A stretch of 64,000 nt of DNA from an uncultured Lachnospiraceae bacterium (GTDB lineage: Bacteria; Bacillota; Clostridia; Lachnospirales; Lachnospiraceae): positions 124,001 through 188,000 of the forward strand of contig CACZBW010000006.1 of NCBI GenBank assembly GCA_902779575.1, given 5' to 3'. A program made the position numbers and the translations under genes. This document shows positions 44,242-53,413 of this stretch, piece after piece. Position 1 is the first letter of the stretch, and each line of letters opens with the position of its first letter. The notes under the pieces are model-generated. The model did no database searches. It was not told where the DNA came from and was given only the letters and a program-made list of their open reading frames with translations.

Positions 44242-44270
44242 TTGATGATTTCCTTCATCTCTGCTATTCT
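44242..44270 (+). promoter_or_regulatory. Sigma-A promoter of the PrpR-like regulator
   Basis: TTGATG (44242-44247), 17-bp spacer, TATTCT (44265-44270). The predicted start is about 25 nt before the ATG at 44301. Confidence 0.6.
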
Positions 44271-44300
44271 GTTTTATATTAAAACAAAGGAGGTCAGGCT

Positions 44301-46112
44301 ATGAACAGAGCACTCCTGCCTGATATTGAGAAAAGAAAAGTAAGAATTCTGGGTATCGCTCCCTACAGCGGGATGAAAATCATCATGGAGCAGCTCGCCG
44401 CGCAGCGCGCGGATATCGATCTGACCGTCTTTGTCGGCGACCTGGAGCAGGGCGTGCAGATTGCGCTGAGCAGCGTACAGAGTGATTACGATGTGCTTGT
44501 TTCCCGCGGAGGCACAGCGAAAATGCTGGAGAAGGCTTCCTCCCTTCCCGTGGTCGAAGTGGGCATCTCCATCTACGATATTCTGAGAGCCATCAAGATG
44601 TCGGAAAGCGATTCCGAACGTCTGGCAATCGTCGGCTTCCCGAATGTTACGGCGAATGCGGGCATTCTCTGCGAACTGATGCAGTATCCCATCGATATCA
44701 TATCCATTCACAGCAGGGAGGAGGCGGCCGATACACTCCTGAGGCTGCAGAAAAAAGACTATTCCATGGTTCTCTGCGACATGATCGCCTATACGACGGC
44801 GCAGAAACTGGGGATGAACGCCCTGCTGATCGCCTCCGGTCCGGAGAGTGTCTCCGATGCCCTGGACCAGGCCGTCACCCTCTGGCATACCTGCAGCAGA
44901 ATGATGGCCGAAAGCCGTTTCTACCAGGACATTCTCCGCAATGCAAGCCAGCAGATCCTTGTCCTGAAGGAGAACGGGGAAGTCATTTTCTCCACGGTGA
45001 AACCCGAACAGCTGGACGAAACCATCGCCCTGCTTATCCCGGAGCTTTCGGACGTGATCAGCAGAAAGGTCTCGAAATTCTTCAAAAATATCGACAGCAC
45101 CCTCTACTCCTGCATCTGCAGGCGGATCCATTTCGCGGACCATTATTATGCCGTCTTCTACCTCACCAGCAGTTCCGTGCCGATCATTTCCGGAAAATAC
45201 GGGATCCAGTATTCCTCCCTCAAAGAGACGGAGAACGCCCTGGTCAGCGATGTGTTCAAAGTCATGAACGTCGATACGGACAAGCTCAATGAACTCTCCC
45301 TCCCCGTCCTTCTCGCGGGGGAGCCGGGCACAGGAAAAGAACAGGCGGCGCGGGTAATCTATTCCCGCAGCCGCCTGAAAGCCAACCCTCTGATCATCAT
45401 CAGCTGCAGCCTGCTCAACGAGCGAAGCTGGAACTTCCTGATCAACCACTATAATTCGCCGTTTAATGACAACGGCAATACCATTTTCCTGAAAAATGTA
45501 AACGCGCTGCCGGAGAACCGGTTCGCGCAGCTGCTCTCCACCATCATCGACACCAGCCTTTCCAAACGCAACCGGCTGATCTTCTCCTGTGAATGTCCGG
45601 CGGGAAAACCACTTCCAAAGGAGGCGGCGGAGCTTGTCAACCTGCTCTCCTGCGTGACATATTACCTGAAGCCGATCCGGGAGCGGCCGGAGGATATCCC
45701 GAAGCTGTGCGCTGTCTACCTGAATTCCCTGAGCCTTTCCATGGCCAACCAGATCGTCGGGCTGGAACCGGAGGCCCTCCGCCTGCTGCAGGAATACCCG
45801 TGGCCCTACAACTACACTCAGCTCGGCCGGATCCTAAGTGAGCTTGCCCTGATCACAAACGCGTCCTATATCCAGGCCGGCGACGTGCGAGCCCTCCTGG
45901 AGAGGGAACATCCCGCGCCGGGAAGTGCAAACGCCGTCCCGAAGGGGTCCGGCAGCTATACCCTGGATCTGTCCCGCCCGCTCAGCGATATCACCATGGA
46001 TATCATCCGGCTGGTACTGGAGGAAAATGACGGCAATCAGAGTGCCGCAGCCAAGCAGCTGAAGATCGGAAGATCCACGCTCTGGAGGTACATGACCAGG
46101 AGCGAGGGGTAA
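44301..46112 (+). CDS. PrpR-N-domain regulator with degenerate AAA+ core
   Basis: 603 residues. The PrpR_N receptor domain covers about 15-190 (LGIAPYSGMKIIMEQL, VSRGGTAKMLE). A PAS-like domain spans 210-325. An AAA+ domain lies at 335-510: Walker A is intact (GEPGTGKE), Walker B has become FLKNV in place of FLDEI, and the GAFTGA loop that contacts sigma-54 is missing. A Fis-type HTH ends the protein (QSAAAKQLKIGRSTLWRYM). It therefore should not be a normal sigma-54 activator; a sigma-70 promoter precedes each neighbouring unit. It is divergent from the Fe-ADH/PdxA2 unit and is the presumed regulator of the whole acid-sugar locus. AAGGAGG precedes the ATG. Confidence 0.9.
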   Translation: MNRALLPDIEKRKVRILGIAPYSGMKIIMEQLAAQRADIDLTVFVGDLEQGVQIALSSVQSDYDVLVSRGGTAKMLEKASSLPVVEVGISIYDILRAIKMSESDSERLAIVGFPNVTANAGILCELMQYPIDIISIHSREEAADTLLRLQKKDYSMVLCDMIAYTTAQKLGMNALLIASGPESVSDALDQAVTLWHTCSRMMAESRFYQDILRNASQQILVLKENGEVIFSTVKPEQLDETIALLIPELSDVISRKVSKFFKNIDSTLYSCICRRIHFADHYYAVFYLTSSSVPIISGKYGIQYSSLKETENALVSDVFKVMNVDTDKLNELSLPVLLAGEPGTGKEQAARVIYSRSRLKANPLIIISCSLLNERSWNFLINHYNSPFNDNGNTIFLKNVNALPENRFAQLLSTIIDTSLSKRNRLIFSCECPAGKPLPKEAAELVNLLSCVTYYLKPIRERPEDIPKLCAVYLNSLSLSMANQIVGLEPEALRLLQEYPWPYNYTQLGRILSELALITNASYIQAGDVRALLEREHPAPGSANAVPKGSGSYTLDLSRPLSDITMDIIRLVLEENDGNQSAAAKQLKIGRSTLWRYMTRSEG

Positions 46113-46120
46113 CTTCTGAT

Positions 46121-47443
46121 TCACACCTTCTGGTTTTCCCATTTGTGTCCCCGGTAGCGCCAGATAAATGCGGCTGCCCGGAAGAGCCAGTCGATCGTCA
46201 TGGCCACCCAGACGCCGAAGACGCCCATGCCAAGCCAGGAGCCCAGCACATAGCTCATGATGATCCGGAAGGTCCACATGGAAACCAGCGAGACGATCAT
46301 GGTGAAATTGACGTCGCCTGCCGCCCGGAGGGCGTTCGGCAGGGTAAAGGAAGGCTGCCAGAAGATCGCGTCGCAGATACTGTGATACAGAATGATCTGC
46401 CTTGTATAGCCAGCGGCTTCCGGGGAAAGATTATACACCTTCACCAGGTAAGGCAGCGTCAGCACAATGATCAGGATCGTCACCCACATGGCCGCGTAGC
46501 AGACCCACATCAGCTTGCGGATATAGCGGCGGACATGCTCATAGTCTCCGGTTCCGACACACTGCGAAACGACGGTCACCATGGCCATGCCGATGGCCAG
46601 GCCGGGAATATTTTCAAAATTGGCGATGCTGCCGGATACCGCGTTTGCGGCAATCGCCGCTGTTCCGAAAGTGGAAACCAGCGACAGGACCAGCAGCTTT
46701 CCAAGCTGGAAAATGCTGTTCTCCAGACCGTTCGGGATACCGATATGCAGAATCCGGCGGATCATGGAAAAGTCAGGTTTCAGCGACATGCCCCTGCGCA
46801 GATGCACCGGATAGGTCTGCTTTGTGAGCAGCACCGTGATTACAACGGCCGAGACCGCCCTGCTGATCAGGGTCGGCCAGGCGACGCCCGCCGCTCCCAT
46901 ATGAAGGCCGTATACCATGATCGCATTGCCGGTCACATTGACCGCGTTCATGAGAACCGATGTTTTCATGGCGATGGAGGAATTCCCCATGGTCCGGAAA
47001 AGCGCCGCGGCCCCGTTATAAAGCGCGATAAAGGGGACGGAAGCTGTAACGATCATAAAATAGATATTCGCGTTCCTCTCCACGTCCGCCGTGATGGAGC
47101 CGAATACCCTGTGAAGAATAAAGGGCCTGATCAGATACAGAACGGCCATGATCAGCAGCGAAGACTCCGTCACCAGCAGTACCATCTGCTCCGCGGATTT
47201 GCAGGCCGTATCCAGATCTTTCCGGCCGATGCTGAACCCCGCCACGACAGCGCCTCCCGTTCCGAGCGCCGCAAAAAAACCGATCATCAGGATCATAACA
47301 TTGTCAACAAGGGACACGCCCGATACCGCTGCTTCTCCCGCCGCGGAAATCATCAGCGTATCCATCATGCCGACAAAAACCGCTAGAAACTGCTCTATGA
47401 TCAAAGGAAAAATCAGATCCCTCAGATTCTTATTCGTAAACAC
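46121..47443 (-). CDS. MATE-family efflux transporter
   Basis: 440 residues with 12 predicted membrane helices and the MATE pattern (FLAVFVGMMDTLMISAAGEAAVSGVSLVDNV, FSIGRKDLDTACKSA, GLAIGMAMVTVVSQCVGTGDYEHV). It exports cations or drugs in exchange for sodium or protons. The gene faces away from citrate synthase and has a sigma-A promoter at 47472-47499. Substrate not predictable. Confidence 0.93.
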   Translation of the reverse strand: MFTNKNLRDLIFPLIIEQFLAVFVGMMDTLMISAAGEAAVSGVSLVDNVMILMIGFFAALGTGGAVVAGFSIGRKDLDTACKSAEQMVLLVTESSLLIMAVLYLIRPFILHRVFGSITADVERNANIYFMIVTASVPFIALYNGAAALFRTMGNSSIAMKTSVLMNAVNVTGNAIMVYGLHMGAAGVAWPTLISRAVSAVVITVLLTKQTYPVHLRRGMSLKPDFSMIRRILHIGIPNGLENSIFQLGKLLVLSLVSTFGTAAIAANAVSGSIANFENIPGLAIGMAMVTVVSQCVGTGDYEHVRRYIRKLMWVCYAAMWVTILIIVLTLPYLVKVYNLSPEAAGYTRQIILYHSICDAIFWQPSFTLPNALRAAGDVNFTMIVSLVSMWTFRIIMSYVLGSWLGMGVFGVWVAMTIDWLFRAAAFIWRYRGHKWENQKV

Positions 47444-47471
47444 TTCCCGGCCCCTCCTTCAGCCGACTGAT

Positions 47472-47499
47472 ATCATAACGCAGGCTTTTCAAAAGTCAA
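47472..47499 (-). promoter_or_regulatory. Sigma-A promoter of the MATE gene
   Basis: Minus-strand TTGACT (47494-47499), 16-bp spacer, TATGAT (47472-47477). It lies about 25 bp before the MATE ATG, so the leader is very short. Confidence 0.65.
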
Positions 47500-47689
47500 T
47501 GGAATCAACTGCCAAAAATGTAAAGTATTTTTTCAAAAAGCCGTGCATTTTTATAATCTGCCTGCCCTGCAGGCGCTTCTGCCGCATGTAAAAATGTTTC
47601 CTGGATATCGGAAAACAGCGGCCGGCAGGAGCTGCACATTCTGTATGGCGCAGACTCCGGCTTCAGAAGGGAATCCCGGATGCCTGTTT

Positions 47690-47718
47690 TTGACAGAAAA
47701 TGCTCTGTCTGATAAAAT
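47690..47718 (+). promoter_or_regulatory. Sigma-A promoter of citrate synthase
   Basis: TTGACA (47690-47695), 17-bp spacer, TAAAAT (47713-47718). It lies about 44 bp before the TTG start at 47762 and within the frame of the longer upstream ORF, which argues against that extension. Confidence 0.8.
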
Positions 47719-47761
47719 GGTGCATGAGTATGCAGAAAGCTTAACAGAAGGAGTTTTATTA

Positions 47762-49153
47762 TTGATTAAGAAAAAAAGTACCCAGACCGTCGAAGAACAG
47801 TATTCTGAGATCATACCCGAGCTGATCACGCTTGCCGGACTGAGTGAAAAAAGCGGCGAGATTGATCCGGAGCTCTACAGCCGGTATGACGTCAAGCGCG
47901 GCCTGAGAGACCTGAACGGAAAAGGCGTTCTGGCCGGGCTGACCCAGATCTCGCGCATTACGGCAAAGAAGCTGGTTGACGGGCAGGAAGTCCCCGATAC
48001 GGGCCGCCTGTATTACCGCGGGCGGGAAATTACCGATCTTGTCCGGGGTTTTTCCTCGGAGAACCGTTTCGGCTTTGAAGAGATCGCCTACCTGCTTCTT
48101 TTCGGAGATCTGCCGAACAAAGTTCAGCTGCAGAGTTTTTCGGATATTCTGTCTTCCTACCGCAATTCGCTTCCCAACCACTTTGTCAGGGACATTATCA
48201 TGACTGCCCCCAGCGATGATATGATGAATGTCCTTGCCCGAAGCGTTCTGACCCTCTACTCTTACGATACGATGGCGGACGACCTGTCTCTTCCCAACGT
48301 GCTCCGTCAGTGCCTGCAGCTGATTGCCATGCTTCCGCTGATCTCCGTCTACGGTTATCAGACCTACCAGCATTATTACAATGGAAAAAGCCTGATTATC
48401 CGCCAGCCGGACGAAAAGCTGTCCTTTGCCGAAAATATCCTTTCCATCCTGCGCAAGGGCGGGAAATATACGGACCTGGAGGCGAAGCTTCTGGACATCT
48501 GCCTTGTTCTGCATATGGAACATGGCGGCGGCAACAACTCTTCCTTCACGACACATGTCGTGACTTCATCCGGGACCGACACCTACTCTGTATTTGCAGC
48601 TGCCCTGGGTTCCCTGAAGGGACCGCGGCACGGCGGCGCCAATATCAAAGTAGTCCACATGATGGATGACCTGAAGGCCCATGTCAAAGACTGGACCGAC
48701 GATGAAGAGATCGCCGCCTACCTGCGCGCAGTCCTGTCCAGGGATGCCTTCGACCATTCCGGACTGATCTACGGAATCGGCCACGCCATTTACTCCGTCT
48801 CGGATCCCAGAGCGGAGATCCTGAAGGTATTCGCCAGATATCTGAGCGCGGAAAAGCATCTCGAGAAGGAGTACGAACTCTACCGTACGGTAGAACGGCT
48901 CGCGCCCGGGGTGATCGCGGAGCGGTCCAGGATGTACAAGGGCGTCAGCGCCAACGTCGACTTCTTCTCCGGCTTTGTCTATCAGATGCTGGGGCTTCCG
49001 ACCGAGCTCTATACGCCGATCTTCGCCATCGCCAGATCCGTGGGCTGGAGCGCCCACCGCATGGAGGAGCTCACCAACCGCGGCAAGATCATCCGCCCGG
49101 CCTATGAGGCAGTGGCGGAAAATACAGAATATGTACCGCTCGATAAGCGATAA
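47762..49153 (+). CDS. Citrate synthase
   Basis: 463 residues. The family core is HGGGNNSSFTTHVVTSSGTDTY with GSLKGPRHGGAN; the catalytic His is in GIGHAIYSVSDPRA and the Asp in VDFFSGFVYQMLGLP. It condenses oxaloacetate and acetyl-CoA to citrate; 2-methylcitrate synthase activity cannot be excluded. TTG at 47762 is the likely start: AGAAGGAG lies 8 nt upstream and a promoter is 44 bp away. The upstream in-frame ORF reaching 47543 gives unrelated residues and runs over the promoter. It reads against the dominant minus orientation and stands alone. Confidence 0.92.
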   Translation: MIKKKSTQTVEEQYSEIIPELITLAGLSEKSGEIDPELYSRYDVKRGLRDLNGKGVLAGLTQISRITAKKLVDGQEVPDTGRLYYRGREITDLVRGFSSENRFGFEEIAYLLLFGDLPNKVQLQSFSDILSSYRNSLPNHFVRDIIMTAPSDDMMNVLARSVLTLYSYDTMADDLSLPNVLRQCLQLIAMLPLISVYGYQTYQHYYNGKSLIIRQPDEKLSFAENILSILRKGGKYTDLEAKLLDICLVLHMEHGGGNNSSFTTHVVTSSGTDTYSVFAAALGSLKGPRHGGANIKVVHMMDDLKAHVKDWTDDEEIAAYLRAVLSRDAFDHSGLIYGIGHAIYSVSDPRAEILKVFARYLSAEKHLEKEYELYRTVERLAPGVIAERSRMYKGVSANVDFFSGFVYQMLGLPTELYTPIFAIARSVGWSAHRMEELTNRGKIIRPAYEAVAENTEYVPLDKR

Positions 49154-49314
49154 GAAATTCCCGGCCCTGAACGGTGTCCTCCTTTGGGACAGCATTTCAG
49201 GATCCGGGATTTTCCTTTTCTGTTATAATGACCTTTTGATCGCGGCGCCAAAAATCAGGCCGTCAGAATTGTTTATGCAATTTTTGCAGACCGTACTTTG
49301 GCGGGTGAATCCTC

Positions 49315-50991
49315 TTACTGCTCTCTCCAGGACAGCAGATACTTGTTCTTCAGCTGCCCTCCGACCTGCTTTGCCCAGCCGAGGGGAAGACCGTCGACAG
49401 CAACCAGCCGCCATCCGTTCTGACCGCTTTCCTTTTTGACGGGTCTGTCTCCGGGAGCTGCAGACTTTTCAGAAAGGTCCGCGGTTCCCGGTTCCTCATC
49501 ATTCTCCTCTTCCTCCGCAGAGATGGTTTCTCCCCGCAGATAACGGCTGATGCGGCTGTCTTCGGGAGAAAATGAAATCCTTCTGCCTGCGGGATCTTCA
49601 AAGTTCACATCCAGCGCCATGGCAAGCTCCTGGGCGGGTTCAAAGCGTCCCTTCTTCAGTTCGCCCAGATAAAGGCCTCTTCTCAGAAAACTGATCCCGG
49701 ACGTATCCGGAAATCCTTCCGGCATCAGGTAGGTCTGTCCTCCGCGCACTTCGATCCGCTCCATGGGCGGCAGATCATCACAGTAATCCTTCAGAAAAGC
49801 TTCAAGAATCCTCTTCTGCTCTGCGTCCGGCGCATAATTCCCGGCGCTTCTGCCGGTTTTGGTTTTCCCGCCCCTGCCCTTTTTCAGGCTCTTTTCCGCC
49901 TTCTGTTCTCTTCTGTTTTCCAGTTTCCCCTTTTTCTGCGGCAGGGCGGCTTTTTCTCCCGCCTGCCCTCCTTTTTTCTGCAGCCGGTCAGCCTCTTCTT
50001 CCGTCTGCCCTCCCTTCTTCCGCAGAAGCGCGGCAAAATGACCCTCGCCCTGAATCCTGTGCGGCCAGAGCCGCATGGTCATCAGCTTTTCTCCGTCCGG
50101 ATCATAAAGATCCCTGATCTCTTCCGCCTCCGCTTCTGTCAGATAACCCAGCTGTGCAAGCTTTTTCAGGGAGAATCCCTGGGCAAATCCTTCTCTTCCC
50201 CCATCGCGGCTCAAAGGTACCAGTTCCATCTCCGGGCGCTCTTTTAACAGGCGGGCGACGACAAGTTCATTTTCCTCCGGCGAAAAAGTGCAGGTGGAAT
50301 ATACCATCATCCCCCCTTCCCGCAGCAGATCCGCCGCCCGGAGCACAATGTCCTTCTGGATCGCCGCGCACTCTTTTACTTTGTCCGGATACCAGGCCTT
50401 TGCGGCGTCCGGGTCTTTCCGGAACATTCCCTCCCCCGAACAAGGGGCGTCCACCAGAACCTTATCGAAATATCCGCGGAAGAAAGGCTCGAGCCTCGCC
50501 GGGACCGCATTGCTCACAAAAGCATTCGGAATTCCGAAAAGCTCAATGTTCTTTACAAGCGCCTTTGCCCGGGAAGCGGAGATTTCATTTGCAAGCAGCA
50601 GACCTTCCCCCCTGAGCTTCGCCCCCAGCTGCGTGGCCTTGCCGCCGGGCGCCGCGCAGAGATCCAGGACCCTGTCCCCGGGTCTTACCGGCAGAAGGGC
50701 AGCAGGGGCCATGGCGCTGGGCTCCTGCAGATAATAGAGGCCGGCCCGATAATAGGGATGCCGGCCTGGCGCGTCACGGTAATCATAGTAATAGCCTTCC
50801 GGCGCCCACGGGACCTTCGTCAGGCGGAACGGCGATCTCTCTTCGAACTCTTCCGGGCTCATCTTCAGCGTATTCAGCCTGAGCCCGTTGAAGCGCGGAG
50901 AATCATAACTCTGTTCAAACAGCTCATATTCCGCCCCCAGGAGGCGCCGCATCTCATCCGTAAAAGCTGCAGGCAGTACCCTTTTTTCCAT
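49315..50991 (-). CDS. RsmF-like rRNA m5C methyltransferase (NOL1/NOP2/sun family)
   Basis: 558 residues. The SAM-binding core follows VRPGDRVLDLCAAPGGKATQLG (about 100-120). Catalytic cysteines are in VDAPCSGEGMFRKD and VYSTCTFSPEENE, the two-Cys pattern of 5-methylcytosine RNA methyltransferases. A Lys/Glu/Gly-rich insert (about 315-375) with KKGGQ repeats links to a C-terminal RNA-binding part (RGLYLGELKKGRFEPAQELA). Such proteins modify 16S rRNA near position 1407. The stop at 49315 leaves an untranslated 160-bp gap to the convergent citrate synthase gene. Confidence 0.92.
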   Translation of the reverse strand: MEKRVLPAAFTDEMRRLLGAEYELFEQSYDSPRFNGLRLNTLKMSPEEFEERSPFRLTKVPWAPEGYYYDYRDAPGRHPYYRAGLYYLQEPSAMAPAALLPVRPGDRVLDLCAAPGGKATQLGAKLRGEGLLLANEISASRAKALVKNIELFGIPNAFVSNAVPARLEPFFRGYFDKVLVDAPCSGEGMFRKDPDAAKAWYPDKVKECAAIQKDIVLRAADLLREGGMMVYSTCTFSPEENELVVARLLKERPEMELVPLSRDGGREGFAQGFSLKKLAQLGYLTEAEAEEIRDLYDPDGEKLMTMRLWPHRIQGEGHFAALLRKKGGQTEEEADRLQKKGGQAGEKAALPQKKGKLENRREQKAEKSLKKGRGGKTKTGRSAGNYAPDAEQKRILEAFLKDYCDDLPPMERIEVRGGQTYLMPEGFPDTSGISFLRRGLYLGELKKGRFEPAQELAMALDVNFEDPAGRRISFSPEDSRISRYLRGETISAEEEENDEEPGTADLSEKSAAPGDRPVKKESGQNGWRLVAVDGLPLGWAKQVGGQLKNKYLLSWREQ

Positions 50992-51182
50992 TATTTCTTA
51001 TTCCTCTTCCGCCGGCCGCAAGGTTAACCTGCCGCAGGCAGATCTTTTCTCTCCGCCGGCCGGATGTTTCCCCCCGCAGCGGTCAGTCTGTTTTGCCTTT
51101 CACCGATCTAATATGTTATTTACAGCCGGCATGCGCAGATATCATCCTTTTCCCATAAACAGGAAAAGCCGCAGTCTCCCCT

Positions 51183-51644
51183 TCAGTTCAGAGAGGGAAA
51201 CTGCAGCTGGCGCAGGGCTTCAAAAGCCACGATTGAAACGCAGTCGCTCAGATTCATGGATATCACGCCTTCCCGCATCGGGATCCGCACGCCCGTATCC
51301 GGATAGCGGTCCAGAATCTGCCGGGGAATCCCGCTGCTCTCCTTGCCGAAAAGCAGGTAGGCATCCGCGTCATATGAAATCTCTGTATAAAGCTTCCCGC
51401 ATCCGGTCTCCACCGGATAGATCCCGGCGCCCGGATTCCGGTCCAGAAAATCCTGGAAATCCGCATAGCGGCTCACGTCCACCTGCTTCCAGTGGTACAT
51501 GCCGGCACGCTTCAGATGACTGTCCGACAGACTGAAGCTGACAGGTTCGATCAGGTGGAGCCTGGCGCCGATCGCGACGCAGGTCCGCCCGATATTGCCG
51601 GTGTTGGCCGGCTTCTCCGGCTCGAATAATACAATGTTCAGCAT
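51183..51644 (-). CDS. trmL: tRNA (cytidine/uridine-34-2'-O)-methyltransferase
   Basis: 153-residue SPOUT-fold enzyme. LFEPEKPANTGNIGRTCVAIGARLHLIEP, LLFGKESSGIPRQIL and RIPMREGVISMNLSDCVSIVAFEALRQ are the family signatures, including the trefoil-knot SAM site. It methylates the 2'-O of the wobble base in selected tRNALeu. The ATG at 51644 is 10 nt after GGGAG; an upstream TTG in frame is too close to that site. It follows the aminotransferase gene by 37 bp. Confidence 0.95.
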   Translation of the reverse strand: MLNIVLFEPEKPANTGNIGRTCVAIGARLHLIEPVSFSLSDSHLKRAGMYHWKQVDVSRYADFQDFLDRNPGAGIYPVETGCGKLYTEISYDADAYLLFGKESSGIPRQILDRYPDTGVRIPMREGVISMNLSDCVSIVAFEALRQLQFPSLN

Positions 51645-51681
51645 AGCTTTCAATCTCCCGGAGGAGGCTGCTGCGGGTTTG

Positions 51682-52863
51682 TTATCTGCTGTTCCGGCGC
51701 TCTCTCAGATGGCTGATAAAGCGCTCCAGTCTCCCGACCGCCAGTTTCAGCGCATCCAGGGAGTAGGCATAGGAAATACGGACAAAGCCCTCCCCGCTCT
51801 CGCCGAAGGCGTCTCCCGGCACCACCGCGACGCGCTCTTCCTGGAGAAGCTGGGTGGCAAATTCCTCGCTCGTCATTCCGAATTCCCTGATGCACGGGAA
51901 AACGTAAAAAGCGCCGAAAGGTTCAAAACAGGGCAGTCCCATCTCATGGAATGCATGCAGCAGATAACGCCGTCTCTGGTTGTAGGACTCGCGCATCTTC
52001 TCCACTTCCTCGAAGCAGTCCCTCAGCGCGACAACCGCCGCGTACTGGCTGTTGGTCGGAGCGCACATGATGGCAAACTGATGAATCTTGGTCATCTGGC
52101 GGATGATCTCCCGGGGTCCGCAGCAGTATCCGAGCCTCCATCCGGTCATGGCAAATGCCTTGGAGAAGCCGTTGATCAGAACCGTTCTCTCCTGCATGCC
52201 CGGAATCTGGGCGATGGATACGTGGTCTTCCCCGGTATAGGTCAGTTCCGAATAAATCTCATCGGACACCACAATCAGGTCATTCTCTATGCAGATCTCC
52301 GCGATTGCCTCAAGGTCCTCGCGCCGCATGACCGCGCCGGTCGGATTGTTCGGGAACGGCAGTACCAGGATCTTTGATTTCTCCGTAACAGCTTCCCGCA
52401 GTTCCTCCGCAGTCAGGCGGAATTCATTTTCAGCCTTCAGGGCAATGGTCACCGGCACAGCGTCCGCAAGGATGGCGCAGGGATAATAAGAGACATAGCA
52501 GGGTTCCGGGATCAGGATCTCGTCTCCGGGGTCGACCATGGCGCGGAAAGCCAGGTCGATCGCCTCGGAACCGCCCACCGTAACCAGGACCTCCCCCGCA
52601 GGATCATATCTCAGCCCCAGCCTTCTGTTTATATAACGGCAGATCTCCTCGCGCAGCTCTTTCAGGCCGGAATTGGAGGTATAGAAGGTCTTCCCTCTCT
52701 CCAGCGTATAGATTCCTTCATCCCGGATCGCCCACGGCGTATCAAAATCCGGTTCGCCCACGCCCAGAGAGACGACGTCGTCCATCTCTGCCACAATGTC
52801 GAAAAACTTCCGGATTCCGGAAGGCCTGATCTGTGCGGTTTTCTCTGAAATACGATTCTTCAA
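51682..52863 (-). CDS. Class I/II PLP aminotransferase
   Basis: 393 residues of the aspartate aminotransferase superfamily. The PLP Lys is in INGFSKAFAMTGWRLGY (near 230); the Asn/Asp contacts are in FPNNPTGA and VSDEIYSELTY; the Arg for the carboxylate is in VRISYAYSLDAL. Its N-terminus (VSLGVGEPDFDTPW) is typical of PatA/AspC-like members. The Lrp-type regulator is 61 bp upstream and is probably co-transcribed, so amino-acid transamination under leucine-type control is likely. Confidence 0.93.
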   Translation of the reverse strand: MKNRISEKTAQIRPSGIRKFFDIVAEMDDVVSLGVGEPDFDTPWAIRDEGIYTLERGKTFYTSNSGLKELREEICRYINRRLGLRYDPAGEVLVTVGGSEAIDLAFRAMVDPGDEILIPEPCYVSYYPCAILADAVPVTIALKAENEFRLTAEELREAVTEKSKILVLPFPNNPTGAVMRREDLEAIAEICIENDLIVVSDEIYSELTYTGEDHVSIAQIPGMQERTVLINGFSKAFAMTGWRLGYCCGPREIIRQMTKIHQFAIMCAPTNSQYAAVVALRDCFEEVEKMRESYNQRRRYLLHAFHEMGLPCFEPFGAFYVFPCIREFGMTSEEFATQLLQEERVAVVPGDAFGESGEGFVRISYAYSLDALKLAVGRLERFISHLRERRNSR

Positions 52864-52924
52864 TGTCTGTACCCGGTCCTTTCCCGCTTACGCTCCAAAC
52901 AACTGTAAAGCATGGCTCCCTGAA

Positions 52925-53413
52925 TCAGGGGGTCACCTTCATCCGTTCGTCTTTTTTCTTCTGCTCGAAGATGATGCCGTCGTCCTTGTATTTCTTCAGG
53001 ATGAAATGGGTGGCGGTGCTGATCACGGTATCCAGCGTGGAAAGCTTGCTGGATACGAAGCTGGCCACTTCCTGCAGCGTCTTCCCTTCCAGGATGACCA
53101 GAAGGTCATAGGCGCCGGAAATGAGATAAACCGACTGTACTTCCGGATAGTTGTAAATCCGCTCCGCAATATTGTCAAAGCCCTGCCCGCGCTGAGGCGT
53201 TACCCTTACCTCAATCAGCGCGGTAACCTTGTCCGCTCCTGCCTGATCCCAGTTGATCAGCGTATTATAACCGCAGATGATCCTCTCTTCTTCCATCTTC
53301 CTGATCTCGTCCCTGATCAGGTCGGCCCCGGAGCCGAGCAGGACGGCAATCTCCTCCGGCTGCAGCTTCGAATTGCGCTCCAGAAGAGCAAGAATCTGTT
53401 CCCTCATCATCAT
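52925..53413 (-). CDS. Lrp/AsnC-family transcriptional regulator
   Basis: 162 residues. The N-terminal HTH is ILALLERNSKLQPEEIAVLLGSGADLIRDEIRKMEEERIICGY (about 6-48). The RAM/AsnC effector domain follows (KVTALIEVRVTPQRGQGF, VYLISGAYDLLVILEGKTLQEVASFV). It binds amino acids as an octamer. Location directly before the aminotransferase gene suggests that it controls it. Confidence 0.92.
   Translation of the reverse strand: MMMREQILALLERNSKLQPEEIAVLLGSGADLIRDEIRKMEEERIICGYNTLINWDQAGADKVTALIEVRVTPQRGQGFDNIAERIYNYPEVQSVYLISGAYDLLVILEGKTLQEVASFVSSKLSTLDTVISTATHFILKKYKDDGIIFEQKKKDERMKVTP

Noticed and set aside
44013..44300. Sigma-54 (-24/-12) promoter for the PrpR-controlled unit
   Set aside because: No GG-N10-GC element was found; clear sigma-A promoters are present in both directions.
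47543..47761. Upstream start for citrate synthase
   Set aside because: A sigma-A promoter lies within this stretch and the residues do not resemble the family.
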